Below, piece after piece: positions 11,344-21,016 of a DNA stretch of 64,000 nucleotides. The stretch lies in the NCBI RefSeq assembly GCF_000706625.1, contig NZ_KL407334.1, positions 515,907 to 579,906 on the forward strand. The letters are read 5' to 3'. The DNA comes from Bartonella koehlerae C-29 (GTDB taxonomy: Bacteria > Pseudomonadota > Alphaproteobacteria > Rhizobiales > Rhizobiaceae). A model generated the notes under the pieces. The model was not told the origin of the DNA. It saw only the letters and a list, made by a program, of their open reading frames with translations, and searched no databases. Every line of letters begins with the position of its first letter. Positions within the stretch are counted from its first letter, which is position 1. Made by a program: the position numbers and the translations under genes.

Positions 11344-12643
11344 AGTTATTCTTTTGGTCGCTGGGGTATTGCTCGGCGCCTGTTCAATGATTATGGTGCA
11401 GTCTGTTGCTGCGAATAATGAGGGTGATGTTTATAAACAGCTTGCCATATTTGGTGATGTTTTAGAACGAGTCCGTATGCAATACGTGACGGTTCCGGAT
11501 GATAAAAAGCTTATTGAAAATGCTATAAATGGTATGCTCACATCGCTTGACCCCCATTCATCTTATATGAATGCTCAAGAAGCCAAGGAAATGCGGGACT
11601 CTACAAAAGGAGAATTCGGAGGACTTGGTATTGAGGTGACCATGGAGAAAAACTTAATTAAAGTTGTTTCTCCGATGGATGATACGCCCGCTTCAAAAGC
11701 AGGTATTTTGGCAGGGGATCTCATTTCAAAAATTGATGGTGTACAGACAAATGGTCAAACATTGAACGAAGCTGTGAATAAGATGCGGGGTGCTCCTGGA
11801 ACACCAATTACGTTGACAATTATTCGTTCTGGTGTTGATAAACCGCTTGAAATTAAGGTTGTTCGTGATATCATCAGAGTGAAGGCGGTGAAATATCGTA
11901 TTGAGGGCGACATTGGATATTTAAGACTCATCCAATTTTCTGAGCAGACTTTCGGTAACCTTCAAGCGGCAATTAAAGATATTCAATCTAAAATTCCTCA
12001 AGATAAGCTGAAAGGGTATGTTCTTGATTTGCGACTTAATCCTGGTGGACTATTAGATCAGGCGGTTAGTGTTTCGGGTGCTTTTCTCAATAAAGGTGAA
12101 ATTGTATCGACCCGTGGGCGCAGAAAGAATGATGTGACGAGATTTGATGCTAAGCCAGGGGATATCATCAATGGAAAGCCTCTGATTGTACTCATTAATG
12201 GTGGTTCGGCAAGTGCTTCTGAAATTGTTGCAGGTGCCTTACAAGATCATCGTCGTGCTACAATTTTAGGTACGCAATCTTTTGGTAAGGGATCTGTTCA
12301 AACGATTATTCCCTTGGGTGGAAATGATGCTTTACGCTTGACAACAGCACTTTATTACACGCCAGCTGGTACTTCAATTCAAGGAACGGGAATCACACCT
12401 GATATTATTGTAGAGCAACCACTTCCTGAAAAATATAAAGGTTATGATGTAAAACTTGGTGAATCTGAGTTAAAGGGACATATTAAAGGGAAACGAGAGA
12501 ACAATAAAGGATCTGGTTCAGCTGCTTTTGTCCCACAAGATCCTAAGGATGATGTTCAGTTGAATGAAGCTTATAAGTTGTTGCGGGGTGAAATGGCAAA
12601 TGCAGCATTTCCACCAGATCCCAGTAAAGATATTTTAAAGTGA
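11333..12643 (+). CDS. ctpA: Carboxy-terminal processing protease, S41 family
   Basis: A 436-residue periplasmic serine protease. The N-terminal hydrophobic segment (VILLVAGVLLGACSMI) is a signal or anchor. A PDZ domain lies at about 95-180 (GEFGGLGIEVTMEKN, ASKAGILAGDLISKIDG). The S41 catalytic domain follows, with the nucleophile serine in GGSASASEIVAGALQDH and the general-base lysine in GTQSFGKGSVQT. CtpA processes or degrades envelope proteins with exposed C-termini. In Brucella and Bartonella relatives it affects cell shape and virulence. It overlaps the envC-like gene and is 42 bases from rppH. Confidence 0.95.
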   Translation: MIRKVILLVAGVLLGACSMIMVQSVAANNEGDVYKQLAIFGDVLERVRMQYVTVPDDKKLIENAINGMLTSLDPHSSYMNAQEAKEMRDSTKGEFGGLGIEVTMEKNLIKVVSPMDDTPASKAGILAGDLISKIDGVQTNGQTLNEAVNKMRGAPGTPITLTIIRSGVDKPLEIKVVRDIIRVKAVKYRIEGDIGYLRLIQFSEQTFGNLQAAIKDIQSKIPQDKLKGYVLDLRLNPGGLLDQAVSVSGAFLNKGEIVSTRGRRKNDVTRFDAKPGDIINGKPLIVLINGGSASASEIVAGALQDHRRATILGTQSFGKGSVQTIIPLGGNDALRLTTALYYTPAGTSIQGTGITPDIIVEQPLPEKYKGYDVKLGESELKGHIKGKRENNKGSGSAAFVPQDPKDDVQLNEAYKLLRGEMANAAFPPDPSKDILK

Positions 12644-12685
12644 GAAAGGATATGTACAGTTTATACTTTTTGAGGGGATAATTAA

Positions 12686-13207
12686 ATGGATGCAGTTGTT
12701 GATTTAATGGCTCTCCCTTATAGGAGATCTGTCGGAATCCTCGTCTTTAATCATGAAGGTAAAGTTTGGGTTGGGCGCCGTTTAATGGTGTGTACTTACG
12801 AAGATACCGAGATATCTCATCGTTGGCAGCTTCCTCAAGGAGGAATCGATGAAAATGAAGAGCCACTAGATGCAGCGCGTCGTGAACTCTACGAAGAAAC
12901 GGGTATCCGGTCTGTAGAGTTGATCAAGGAAGCAAAGGGTTGGTTCCATTATGATTTTCCACAAAAACTTATTGGAAGCGTATTAAACAGTAAATATCGT
13001 GGACAAATACAAAAATGGTTTGCTTTTCAATTTACGGGAGAGCTTTCTGAAATTGCGACTAATCCGCCACCAAATGGTCATAAAGCAGAATTTGATCAGT
13101 GGCAATGGGTCGATCTGGAAACTCTCCCTTCGATTGTTATTCCTTTTAAAAAGCGTGTTTATATGAGAATTGTTAATGAATTTCGAGGTAGCCTTAGAGG
13201 ATTATAA
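12686..13207 (+). CDS. rppH: RNA pyrophosphohydrolase RppH / dinucleoside polyphosphate hydrolase (IalA)
   Basis: A 173-residue Nudix hydrolase. The Nudix box GGIDENEEPLDAARRELYEE, followed by TGI, is complete at about residues 53-75. The RppH-type start (LPYRRSVGILVFN) and the C-terminal WQWVDLETLPSIVIPFK segment are present. The enzyme removes pyrophosphate from mRNA 5' ends and hydrolyses Ap4A-type nucleotides. In Bartonella bacilliformis the orthologue is IalA, encoded next to ialB and implicated in erythrocyte invasion. The same neighbour lies 110 bases downstream. The ribosome binding site is GAGGGG upstream of the ATG. Confidence 0.96.
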   Translation: MDAVVDLMALPYRRSVGILVFNHEGKVWVGRRLMVCTYEDTEISHRWQLPQGGIDENEEPLDAARRELYEETGIRSVELIKEAKGWFHYDFPQKLIGSVLNSKYRGQIQKWFAFQFTGELSEIATNPPPNGHKAEFDQWQWVDLETLPSIVIPFKKRVYMRIVNEFRGSLRGL

Positions 13208-13235
13208 AAGCTATATACTCACAGAAAGCTTTTTT
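13206..13235 (+). terminator. Weak candidate terminator after rppH
   Basis: Stem AAAAGCT / AGCTTTT with a 14-base loop, followed by a run of eight T. The stem is short, so read-through into ialB is likely. Confidence 0.35.
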
Positions 13236-13317
13236 TTATTAAGATGCTTTATATTATGCATAACGTTCAGAAAATGGTAAATGTAATTTTCTTGTATGTA
13301 AAGAACTGGAATATAAA

Positions 13318-13878
13318 ATGAAAAAGTTATTTAATTTATTTATAGTTTTTACTCTCTTGAGCATTTCTTCTGTAGCATTTGCATCAGATTCAAAGTCTGC
13401 TGCTACGAAAGATACAGCCGCTACGTTGCCAAATGGTGCTTCTTCTTTGACCGAAACCTATGGTTTGTGGAGCATTAACTGCGGTATACAAGAGGGAAAA
13501 AAAGTTTGTTTTATGCACCGTCAAGAGGTGAATGATCAGAATCGTGTTGTTGTAGCTATGAGCGTTGTCCTTAATGCTGATGGTGTTGTATCTGGTAATT
13601 TAACGGTTCCTTTTGGTATTTTGGTTTCTAAGCCTGTTCGTTTACAAGTCGATGAGGGAAAGGCTATTATCGAGACTGGTGTTCGGACTTGTGTGCCAGC
13701 AGGTTGTATTGTTCCAATAGTTTTTGACAAAAATTATGTAGCAGCTTTACGTGCTGGGAAACATTTGAAGTTAGCGATGACAATTGCTGCTCCAGGGGAG
13801 CCTCCTTTAAATGATTTGTTTGTTCAGTTGAATGGGTTTAGCAATGCACTTAATCGTCTGATTGCTTTGCAGAAATAA
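13318..13878 (+). CDS. ialB: Invasion-associated locus B protein IalB
   Basis: A 186-residue secreted protein with a clear signal peptide (KKLFNLFIVFTLLSISSVAFA, cut near residue 22). The mature part has the IalB-family core: YGLWSINCG, KVCFMHRQEV, VPFGILVSKPVRLQVD, and a CVPAGC cysteine pair. It ends in LNDLFVQLNGFSNAL. In Bartonella, IalB is an outer-membrane/surface-associated protein needed for efficient erythrocyte invasion; the mechanism is not settled. It lies next to rppH (ialA), as in other Bartonella. A good intrinsic terminator follows. Confidence 0.95.
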   Translation: MKKLFNLFIVFTLLSISSVAFASDSKSAATKDTAATLPNGASSLTETYGLWSINCGIQEGKKVCFMHRQEVNDQNRVVVAMSVVLNADGVVSGNLTVPFGILVSKPVRLQVDEGKAIIETGVRTCVPAGCIVPIVFDKNYVAALRAGKHLKLAMTIAAPGEPPLNDLFVQLNGFSNALNRLIALQK

Positions 13879-13888
13879 TCTCAAAAAT

Positions 13889-13940
13889 AAACTAAAAACA
13901 GCCTTTAAAGGCCGTTTTTAGTTTAAGTGTTTTTTTTTTA
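13889..13940 (+). terminator. Intrinsic terminator after ialB
   Basis: A long stem formed by AAACTAAAAAC and its complement GTTTTTAGTTT, extended by GCC/GGC around a CTTTAAAG centre, followed by a T-rich run. The stem is strong and the T run is clear, so it should end the ialB transcript. Confidence 0.85.
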
Positions 13941-14212
13941 CAATAGGCTTATAATTAAAGCGGCAAGGTTGTGTGAAAGAGATGTTCAAAGTTTTTTGCT
14001 GATTCTTAAATTATTCGCTTTTGTTTTGGTCAGCTGTTTTTGAGGTTTTATCATCATTATAATAGAGAAATAAAAGTTGGAATGCTTGATTTTCTGTTCA
14101 TGGAAAAAGAAGCATTGGAGTATAAAAACATTGTCCTATAAATAGGTTTGTTTTAGTAGATATTCTAATATGTAAAATCTTTCTGTTTCTTTGATTGAAA
14201 GAGAGATAAAGG

Positions 14213-14500
14213 ATGGTTTATGCATTGCTTCAGGTGATTGATCTGATTTTCAATGTTTATGTTGATATTTTAATAGCAAATGTAATTTTTTCTTGGCTTT
14301 GTGCATTTAACGTTGTGAATATGCGCAATCGATTTGTTTTTTTTGTAGGGAGATTTTTATATCACGTTACAGAGCCGGTTCTGAGGCCTATCCGGCATTT
14401 TTTACCAAATTTGGGAGCAGTTGATATTTCGCCTATTGTAGTATTCTTGATTATTTATTTTATTCGTAACTTTATGTGGTACGTTTATGCGGGTATGTAA
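14213..14500 (+). CDS. YggT family membrane protein
   Basis: A 95-residue integral membrane protein with two YggT segments: [20 protein letters not shown] near the N-terminus, and [20 protein letters not shown] followed by a [15 protein letters not shown] helix. The TEPVLRPIR motif is the family hallmark. The biochemical role is unknown; relatives are linked to osmotic tolerance and to cell division or cytochrome assembly. The AGAGAGATAAAGG stretch upstream provides the ribosome binding site. A DUF167 gene follows 27 bases later, the usual yggT-yggU pairing. Confidence 0.9.
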   Translation: MVYALLQVIDLIFNVYVDILIANVIFSWLCAFNVVNMRNRFVFFVGRFLYHVTEPVLRPIRHFLPNLGAVDISPIVVFLIIYFIRNFMWYVYAGM

Positions 14501-14527
14501 TTCTAATATTACATTAGGTGAATTAAA

Positions 14528-14863
14528 ATGTTTCATCAAATTGACACAAATAATATCATTCTATTTGTATATCTAATTCCCAAGGCTTCAGTTGACAAAA
14601 TAATGGGGATTAAATGCAAGGATGATGGAAAGCGGCATTTGGTTATACGTCTTCGTGCTATTCCTGAAAATGGAAAAGCAAATAAAGCACTCATTAAGTT
14701 TTTGGCAAAACAATGGGAAATTCCATCTTCTTATATTTCTCTTAAAAGTGGTGGAACATCACGCTACAAACAGATTTATTTTTCAGGATATTTGAAAAAA
14801 TTGAAAGAGATATTACAATCTTTAGAAGACTATACTGTTACGAAAAAAAAAGCATCTTATTAA
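14528..14863 (+). CDS. DUF167 (YggU) family protein
   Basis: A 111-residue cytoplasmic protein of the DUF167/YggU family. Recognisable parts are LIPKASVDKIMGI, LVIRLRAIPENGKANKALIK and SYISLKSGGTSRYKQIYF. Family function is unknown. It follows yggT closely and is probably co-transcribed. A hairpin with a T run follows the stop. Confidence 0.88.
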   Translation: MFHQIDTNNIILFVYLIPKASVDKIMGIKCKDDGKRHLVIRLRAIPENGKANKALIKFLAKQWEIPSSYISLKSGGTSRYKQIYFSGYLKKLKEILQSLEDYTVTKKKASY

Positions 14864-14868
14864 TTTAT

Positions 14869-14888
14869 AAAGACAATTTGTCTTTTTT
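14869..14888 (+). terminator. Short intrinsic terminator after the DUF167 gene
   Basis: AAAGAC / GTCTTT stem with a five-base loop, continuing into six T. It is positioned six bases after the stop codon. Confidence 0.55.
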
Positions 14889-15079
14889 AATTTGAATGAG
14901 AGCTTCGAATACTGTAAGATTTTCTCATTTTGAACCCTTTTATAGTAAATCAATCAAAATTATTCGCTTGCATATCATATAAATGGGATTAGTGTACGGA
15001 TGAAAACTATTTAACAAATGAGTAAAACACTTTTTATAAACCATCTTAACATTTTAAGTTGGCAAAAAAATGATGGTGC

Positions 15080-15290
15080 GTGTTTGCACCTTCATAAACG
15101 TAAAAATGGTTGTGTTCAATGATTTTACTACTATATCCTTCACGGGCGTCGTCGTGAAATGGACTGTGGAAAGCATTAAGAGAGGGTCTCTTGAAAACAG
15201 GCGCGTGAATGTGCAACACAATAGCGTTTTGTTTTGCGTGAGTGGTATGACTCCATTAAGAAAAAGACGGAATCCTGTTCAAAAAACAGG
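15080..15290 (+). repeat. Decayed repeat element, copy 1
   Basis: Resembles, by eye, the reverse complement of 43340-43530 over most of its length. Shared landmarks are TTCATAAAyGTAAArATGG, then TTCAATrGATyTTAC, then a GAGAG block. After that comes GCGyGTGArTGwGCAACAyrA followed by TAGCGTTyTGTTyTGC. One frame still reads RVNVQHNSVLFC here, against RVSEQHDSVLFC in the other copy, so the ancestor was probably coding. No known gene family was recognised. Confidence 0.55.
15274..15290 (-). terminator. Candidate terminator after ppa
   Basis: On the reverse strand CCTGTT / AACAGG forms a six-base-pair stem with a short loop, about 20 bases after the ppa stop, followed by a T-rich but interrupted stretch. 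It lies within the decayed repeat copy. Confidence 0.4.
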
Positions 15291-15310
15291 CTTAGATTTT
15301 CTTGAAAAAG

Positions 15311-15841
15311 TTATATTTCTTTATTGCGCTCAATCGCTTGCTTAATCAATTCATGTGCAAAACTTTTATCACGCCAACCTTCAATTTTTGCCCATTTTCC
15401 AGGTTCCAGATCCTTATAATGTTCGAAGAAATGCTCAATTTGCTTGAGTGTAATTTCAGGAAGATCTGTATAATCATGAATGTTTTTATATCGTTGTGTT
15501 AATTTGGGAGTAGGGATGGCAATAATTTTTTCATCTTTACCACTGTCATCTTTCATAATCAGAGCACCGATCGGGCAAACATTAATAACACAGCCAGGAA
15601 GAAGTGGGCGGGTATTACAGATCAAAACATCAATAGGATCACCATCTTCTGAAAGGGTATGTGGGACAAAACCATAATTTCCTGGATAAACCATTGAGGT
15701 ATGAAGAAAACGATCAACGAATAACGCACCCGATTTTTTGTTCATTTCATATTTTATTGGTTGTCCACCAAGAGAGACTTCAACGATGACATTAACATCT
15801 TCTGGTGGGTTTTTACCAACAGCTATTTCCTTAATATTCAT
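15311..15841 (-). CDS. ppa: Inorganic pyrophosphatase
   Basis: A 176-residue soluble family I pyrophosphatase that hydrolyses PPi made by biosynthetic reactions. Visible are the substrate-binding [13 protein letters not shown] segment, [11 protein letters not shown], and the metal-site signature [11 protein letters not shown] later acidic segment (HDYTDLP) and the [11 protein letters not shown] end are also present. The length is typical. typA lies upstream on the same strand with a gap of 66 bases. Confidence 0.97.
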   Translation of the reverse strand: MNIKEIAVGKNPPEDVNVIVEVSLGGQPIKYEMNKKSGALFVDRFLHTSMVYPGNYGFVPHTLSEDGDPIDVLICNTRPLLPGCVINVCPIGALIMKDDSGKDEKIIAIPTPKLTQRYKNIHDYTDLPEITLKQIEHFFEHYKDLEPGKWAKIEGWRDKSFAHELIKQAIERNKEI

Positions 15842-15907
15842 GTAAATATCCTTTCCGGAGTAATGAAATTAGATACAATAAAACGTTTAATCGACGAAGT
15901 TTTGAAA

Positions 15908-17734
15908 TTAGTTTGAAGTTGATGAACGTGTTTTTTCAAAACGTTTACGTTCATTGGGATCTAGATAGAGTTTGCGTAGACGAATATTTTTAGGGGTTAC
16001 TTCTACAAGTTCATCATCTTGTATCCACGATAGAGCACGTTCTAATGTCATTTTAATAGGAGGCGTTAATTTTACGGCTTCATCTTTTCCAGAAGCACGC
16101 ATATTAGTTAGTTTTTTTGCTTTTAAAACATTGACTTCTAGGTCGTTATCACGTGAATGTATACCAATAATCATGCCTTGATAGACTTTAACGCCCGCAT
16201 CGATTATCATAGGCCCACGATCTTCAAGGTTAAAAAGAGCATAAGCGACGGATTCACCATTATCATTTGAAATCATAACACCATTGATACGACCACCAAT
16301 GTCTCCTTTATAAGGTTCATAGGCATGGAAGAGGCGATTCATAATTGCTGTACCACGTGTGTCAGTTAAAAGTTCAGATTGGTAACCGATTAGACCGCGC
16401 GTTGGTGCATAAAAGACCAAACGCACACGATTGCCTCCAGAGGGACGCAGTTCAACCATTTCACCTTTCCGTTCGGACATTTTTTGAACGACAGTTCCAG
16501 AATATTCCTCATCAACATCGATGACAACTTCTTCAATTGGTTCAAGAGTTGTTCCATTTTCATCTTTTTGCATAACAACGCGTGGACGTGAAACGCTAAG
16601 CTCAAATCCTTCACGACGCATATTTTCGATGAGGACTGCAAGTTGCAATTCTCCTCGTCCTGAAACATAGAAAGAATCTTTATCAGCTGATTCTTCAATT
16701 TTAAGGGCTACATTACCTTCTGCTTCTTTTAACAAACGGTCACGGATGACGCGGCTTGTTACTTTATCTCCTTCAGTTCCAGCAAGAGGGCTATCATTAA
16801 CGAGAAAGCTCATAGTCACAGTGGGAGGATCAATTGGTTGAGCGGTGAGAGGTTCATTGATCGCAGGATCACAGAAAGTATCGGCAACAGTACCTTTTTG
16901 GAGTCCAGCAATTGCTACAATATCACCGGCAATACTTTCTTCAATGGTTTGCCGTTCCAACCCACGAAATGCCAAAATTTTTGAAATGCGTCCAGTCTCT
17001 AAAACTTTTCCATCTTGCCCAAGAACCTTGACACTTTGATTGGGTTTTATAGAACCAGAATGAATGCGTCCTGTAATAATTCGCCCCAAAAATGGGTCTG
17101 CTTCAAGAATAGTTCCAATCATACGGAATGGTCCTTCTGCTACAGTAGGAGAAGGAACATGGCGCGTTACAAGATCAAACAAAGGACTCAAACCTTGCTT
17201 TTTTGGTCGTTCTGGGGTTTCAGCCATCCATCCATCACGTCCTGATCCATAGAGAATGGGAAAATCAAGTTGTTCATCATTTGCATCAAGAGCGGCGAAA
17301 AGATCAAAAACTTCATTGATGACTTCATCCGCACGCGCATCAGCACGGTCAATTTTATTAATAGCAACAATAGGGCGCAATCCTACTTTCAGTGCTTTAC
17401 CAACGACAAATTTTGTTTGCGGCATTGGACCTTCAGCGGCATCAACAAGCACAATTGCTCCATCTACCATGTTTAGGATACGTTCAACTTCTCCACCAAA
17501 GTCAGCATGTCCCGGTGTATCCACAATGTTAATTCGGGTATCTTTCCAAACAACAGATGTTACTTTTGCTAGAATTGTGATTCCACGCTCTTTTTCAATA
17601 TCGTTTGAATCCATCATACGTTCGTTGGTACGCTGATTATCACGGAAATTTCCTGATTGCTTGAGGAGTTCGTCTACGAGCGTTGTTTTTCCATGGTCAA
17701 CGTGGGCAATAATGGCAATGTTACGCAATTGCAT
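15908..17734 (-). CDS. typA: GTP-binding protein TypA/BipA
   Basis: A 608-residue translational GTPase related to EF-G. It binds the 70S ribosome and supports 50S assembly and stress adaptation. G motifs are [15 protein letters not shown] (G1), [16 protein letters not shown] (G3) and [11 protein letters not shown] (G4). The ERGITI switch is present. The C-terminal domains include the BipA-specific [12 protein letters not shown] region. The ATG is preceded by a purine-rich GAGGAAG ribosome binding site. A palindrome AATGAAATTTCATT sits about 20 bases before the start. Confidence 0.97.
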   Translation of the reverse strand: MQLRNIAIIAHVDHGKTTLVDELLKQSGNFRDNQRTNERMMDSNDIEKERGITILAKVTSVVWKDTRINIVDTPGHADFGGEVERILNMVDGAIVLVDAAEGPMPQTKFVVGKALKVGLRPIVAINKIDRADARADEVINEVFDLFAALDANDEQLDFPILYGSGRDGWMAETPERPKKQGLSPLFDLVTRHVPSPTVAEGPFRMIGTILEADPFLGRIITGRIHSGSIKPNQSVKVLGQDGKVLETGRISKILAFRGLERQTIEESIAGDIVAIAGLQKGTVADTFCDPAINEPLTAQPIDPPTVTMSFLVNDSPLAGTEGDKVTSRVIRDRLLKEAEGNVALKIEESADKDSFYVSGRGELQLAVLIENMRREGFELSVSRPRVVMQKDENGTTLEPIEEVVIDVDEEYSGTVVQKMSERKGEMVELRPSGGNRVRLVFYAPTRGLIGYQSELLTDTRGTAIMNRLFHAYEPYKGDIGGRINGVMISNDNGESVAYALFNLEDRGPMIIDAGVKVYQGMIIGIHSRDNDLEVNVLKAKKLTNMRASGKDEAVKLTPPIKMTLERALSWIQDDELVEVTPKNIRLRKLYLDPNERKRFEKTRSSTSN

Positions 17735-19289
17735 AAATCTTCCTCTTTTCGTTTAATGAAATTTCATTTGAGGCAAAGCTTTTGCGTCTTTTACCTTACT
17801 ATTATAAAGCGTTGTACATGTTTTTTGATAATTTTGGAAGAGGAGGAAATATTTTTATAAAAAAGTGTTGGCAAAATTTTTTGATGCTTTATTAACTTGG
17901 ATAAGTTTTTCCAAAAACTTTTGCATGTATGATGGTTTCATGGGAGGGATGTGCGCAGAAAAATAATACACTTTGCTCTTTTATAATAAAGCGTGTGCTT
18001 TAGTTTTGCATGTCAATTAACATCAAAAATCACTGCACATCTGTGTTGGTAAGACATTGATTTATAAATGAGATAATCATCGTTTTCTATTTTGTGTTAG
18101 AGTAGCTCAGCACAGTAATATTTTTTACTTACACCTCTCTTAATCTTATTATGAAGAAAAAAATCATTTATGTGCATGTCACAAGAGGAGTAACGTGTGG
18201 ATAAAAATCTGTTTGAGAACGAATTTGATAGTCTATTCCTTTACTGATTTGTTGTTGACCATTTTTTGCTTATTGATGAATAAAAGTTCAGGATACTGAT
18301 TGCAAAAAATTAAGTTAAATTTTTTAAATACAGATGACTTCAATAAAATACATGCGTATTTTAAACTTTAAAATAGGTTTACTTTTGTGAAATTAAGCAA
18401 AGTTGAATTTTTCGTAAAAAAAAATAAATCAAGCTATTCACTTAATCAAGCTTTAGAAGCATACATACAAAAAAGAAGGATTTAACAACAAAAATCTGGG
18501 TTATAAATTTGCAAAACATCAATGAATTTACGAAACTAAAAGGACTGGTAAAAAAATAACGGATTTTGTAATTCCTTATATCTCTGTCAAGAAAAAGTTA
18601 TTGTTTGTACATTTCTGTAAAAGCTGTATTTTTTTGAAAATGTGCAATACACCTTCTTAAAACAAATGTTTTACAGTTATTTCCCGATTCGAAAGTGAGA
18701 AAAGAATAGGATGCATTGTTGAATGAATTGGTATTGGAAGTCTTGTAAACAATGGTTAATAAAAAAAAGGAAGACACTTAATTATTATGTTCCTTCATAC
18801 ATAATCGTTAAAATTATCAATTAAGTAGGTATCAAATAATCTTAATTGAAAACTTGGCAATCTCTCTGAGAAAAATAACCACCCAATTTAAAAATCTAAT
18901 CAAGCGTATAAATTATACTAACAAACATCTACAAACGCTTAACTATCAAAAAAGCAAATCCATTGATACTCTCTGCCACAGTTACACAAAAAACTATTTA
19001 TAAAAAGAACAAAGGACTAAAGGAAAAACACGAGAAAAAAAACTGCAACTTAGAGAAAATTTCCTTCTGCAATCTAAAAATATTCACTATAGATTGTGAC
19101 ATTCACAATGAGTATTTAATGCACGCATTGAAAATAGAAAATTAAGAAGAGCATACGTAATAACGCAATGACGGTACAAAAATACCCACTTTAAGATATG
19201 TGTAAGGCTATTTTATGTTGTTACAAAATCAATTTTTGCTCAACAGGAGAGATTTTAATTTGCATGAAATGCATCTTTTGCTTCTCGTA
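17735..19289. other. 1.5-kb gene-free region
   Basis: The largest non-coding stretch of the window. It is strongly AT-rich. The only frames are very short: a possible 16-codon GTG frame at 18197 behind AGAGGAG, and a 60-codon lysine-rich frame at 18963. Neither has a recognisable family. Near the right end a short stretch resembles the decayed repeat element. No tRNA or known ncRNA was recognised. It separates two reverse-strand genes, so it should contain the typA promoter near its left end. Confidence 0.5.
19075..19175 (+). repeat. Possible very decayed repeat element, copy 4
   Basis: Faint similarity, in order and spacing, to the middle of the element at 43.4 kb: TATTCACTATAGATTGTGAC, then CATTCACAATGAG, then CATTGAAAATAGAAAATTAAG, then GCAATGACGGT. 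The match is by eye only and could be chance in AT-rich sequence. Confidence 0.25.
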
Positions 19290-20666
19290 TTAGAGGAGAG
19301 TTCCAGATAAAATGACAGAAGCAACAGAAAAATAAATTATAATCCCCATAACATCGACTAAAGTTGCAACAAGAGGAGCTGAAGCACTTGCTGGATCAAA
19401 TCCCAAGCGTTTAAGAATAAAAGGGAGCATGGATCCAGATAAGGAACCGAATGTAACGATCCCCACCAAAGCTGCTCCTACTGTTACACAAACAGCCACC
19501 CAGTGTTTTCCGTAGTCATAGATACCAAGCTGTTGCCAGAGAAAAATGCGCATAACTCCGATAATTCCCAGTAAAATACCAAGAGATAGTCCTGCTGGAA
19601 TTTCACGAATAATAACTTTCCACCAGTCCTTAAGCGTAAGTTCACGCAGAGCTAATGCACGAATAATAAGGGATGTTGCCTGTGAGCCAGAGTTGCCTCC
19701 TGAACTCATAATGAGAGGAATGAAAAGTGTAAGGATAATAGCTTTTTCAAGTTCTGCTTCGAAATATTGCATAGCGCTAGCTGTCAACATTTCGCTAACA
19801 AAAAGTAAAGCAAGCCAGCCGCCACGTTTTTTCATCATCCCTAAAAAATTTATCTGCATATAGGGTTTATCGAGAGCTTCCATACCTCCAAATTTGTAAG
19901 CATCTTCACTCATTTCATCAACCATTGTATCTAGTACGTCGTCAACTGTTACAATACCAATGACATGGTTTCCATCATCAATAACCGGTACGGAAAGAAG
20001 ATCATGGCGTTGAAAAAGACGCGCGATATCTTCATGATGTGTGAAGGGAGATATTGTGATGGGTGTGTCGTGTGTAGAGACGTTTAGAATTTGATCATCA
20101 GGTGAAGCAAGAATAAGGTTACGCAGTGAAACAGCCTTGAGAAGAGCACCTGTTTTAGGGTCGATAACATAACTTGTATAAACTGTTTCACGTGTTCGTT
20201 CAACATCACGAATGTGATTCAGAGTTTTTTTTACGGTCCAGTTTGCAGGGACAGCTATAAACTCTGTTGTCATCAATGCACCCGCTGTATGATCAGGGTA
20301 ACTGGTAAGTTTTTTGAGTTCAGCGCGTGTTAGAGGTTTAAGCAATGCATAAAGCCGCGTGCGAGTTCCTGTATCCATTTCTTGAAAGACATCGGCAGCG
20401 GCATCGGCAGACATGCCATCAAGAATTTCAACAGAGCGGTTTATAGGAAGAAGTTCCAGAATAGCTGCTGGTTGTTCAAGTTCTGGTTTGTCAAAGAGTT
20501 CAATGGTATAATCAAGAGGTAAAAGGCTAAGAATAGCTACACGTTCCATGATATCAAGATCATTGATGATATCAATCGAGTCAGCGAAATGATAATTTTT
20601 TAATTCTTCGGCGAGAACTTCAGGAGAAGAATTTTTGAAGTCGAAGGTCGTTTTAATTTCAGTCAT
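19290..20666 (-). CDS. mgtE: Magnesium transporter MgtE
   Basis: A 458-residue MgtE-family Mg2+ channel. The N-terminal MgtE-N helical domain covers about residues 20-135 (LPINRSVEILDGMSADAAAD). Two CBS domains cover about 140-260 and gate the channel in response to Mg2+ (LLSVPVIDDGNHVIGIVTVD). The five-helix pore domain at about 285-458 carries GGNSGSQATSLIIRALAL and the DPASASAPLVATLVDVMGI signature. It is complete. A CCTTCGGAAGG mini-palindrome overlaps the ribosome binding site but is too short to call an RNA switch. Confidence 0.96.
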   Translation of the reverse strand: MTEIKTTFDFKNSSPEVLAEELKNYHFADSIDIINDLDIMERVAILSLLPLDYTIELFDKPELEQPAAILELLPINRSVEILDGMSADAAADVFQEMDTGTRTRLYALLKPLTRAELKKLTSYPDHTAGALMTTEFIAVPANWTVKKTLNHIRDVERTRETVYTSYVIDPKTGALLKAVSLRNLILASPDDQILNVSTHDTPITISPFTHHEDIARLFQRHDLLSVPVIDDGNHVIGIVTVDDVLDTMVDEMSEDAYKFGGMEALDKPYMQINFLGMMKKRGGWLALLFVSEMLTASAMQYFEAELEKAIILTLFIPLIMSSGGNSGSQATSLIIRALALRELTLKDWWKVIIREIPAGLSLGILLGIIGVMRIFLWQQLGIYDYGKHWVAVCVTVGAALVGIVTFGSLSGSMLPFILKRLGFDPASASAPLVATLVDVMGIIIYFSVASVILSGTLL

Positions 20667-21016
20667 AATAAAATACCTTCCGAAGGATTGGAGAATTATA
20701 AACTCAGGTCATAGTAGGATAAAACAAAAGTTATGGAAGATTTCAGCAAAAGCCCCTACCAATTGTATTTCCAATTGTTAATAATTGAAATAAAGTCAAG
20801 GATAGATTGCGATTATAAACAATTTTATAAATCAAGTATGTGGGGATTTTTATTTTTGTTTATCTCCTCATGATAAAAACATTCTTATTTCTTTTCTTAT
20901 AATATAGAGTCTTGAAGGACACTTTCTAAGTACATTAAATAATTTTATAGTATTATCAATATGTGTCGTAAAGATAATTGTCATCCCCCATCAAGTTATA
21001 ATGGAGAGAGAATATT
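20667..21016. other. Divergent promoter region between mgtE and the M3 peptidase gene
   Basis: About 350 bases between two divergent genes. It must carry both promoters, but no confident operator or riboswitch was seen; in particular no Mg2+-sensing M-box could be recognised upstream of mgtE. Confidence 0.4.

Larger units (their letters stand above)
14889..15310. other. Gene-poor gap holding a decayed repeat copy
   Basis: Between the DUF167 terminator and the end of ppa there is no supported gene. A 91-codon frame at 15070 has no ribosome binding site. Its content matches a decayed element also found near 43.3 kb and 60 kb, listed separately. Confidence 0.5.

Noticed and set aside
15070-15345. 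A 91-codon forward frame overlapping the end of ppa
   Set aside because: No start signal; the sequence belongs to the decayed repeat family and runs antisense into ppa.
17256-17636. A 126-codon forward frame inside typA
   Set aside because: Antisense shadow of typA, with no start signal and no family.
17755-17768. Palindrome AATGAAATTTCATT before typA
   Set aside because: Short and AT-rich; such sites arise by chance and no matching regulator is known to me.
18963-19145. A 60-codon lysine-rich frame
   Set aside because: No ribosome binding site and composition expected from A-rich DNA.
20670-20690. CCTTCGGAAGG mini-hairpin at the mgtE ribosome binding site
   Set aside because: Only four or five base pairs; not enough to call a Mg2+-responsive RNA element.
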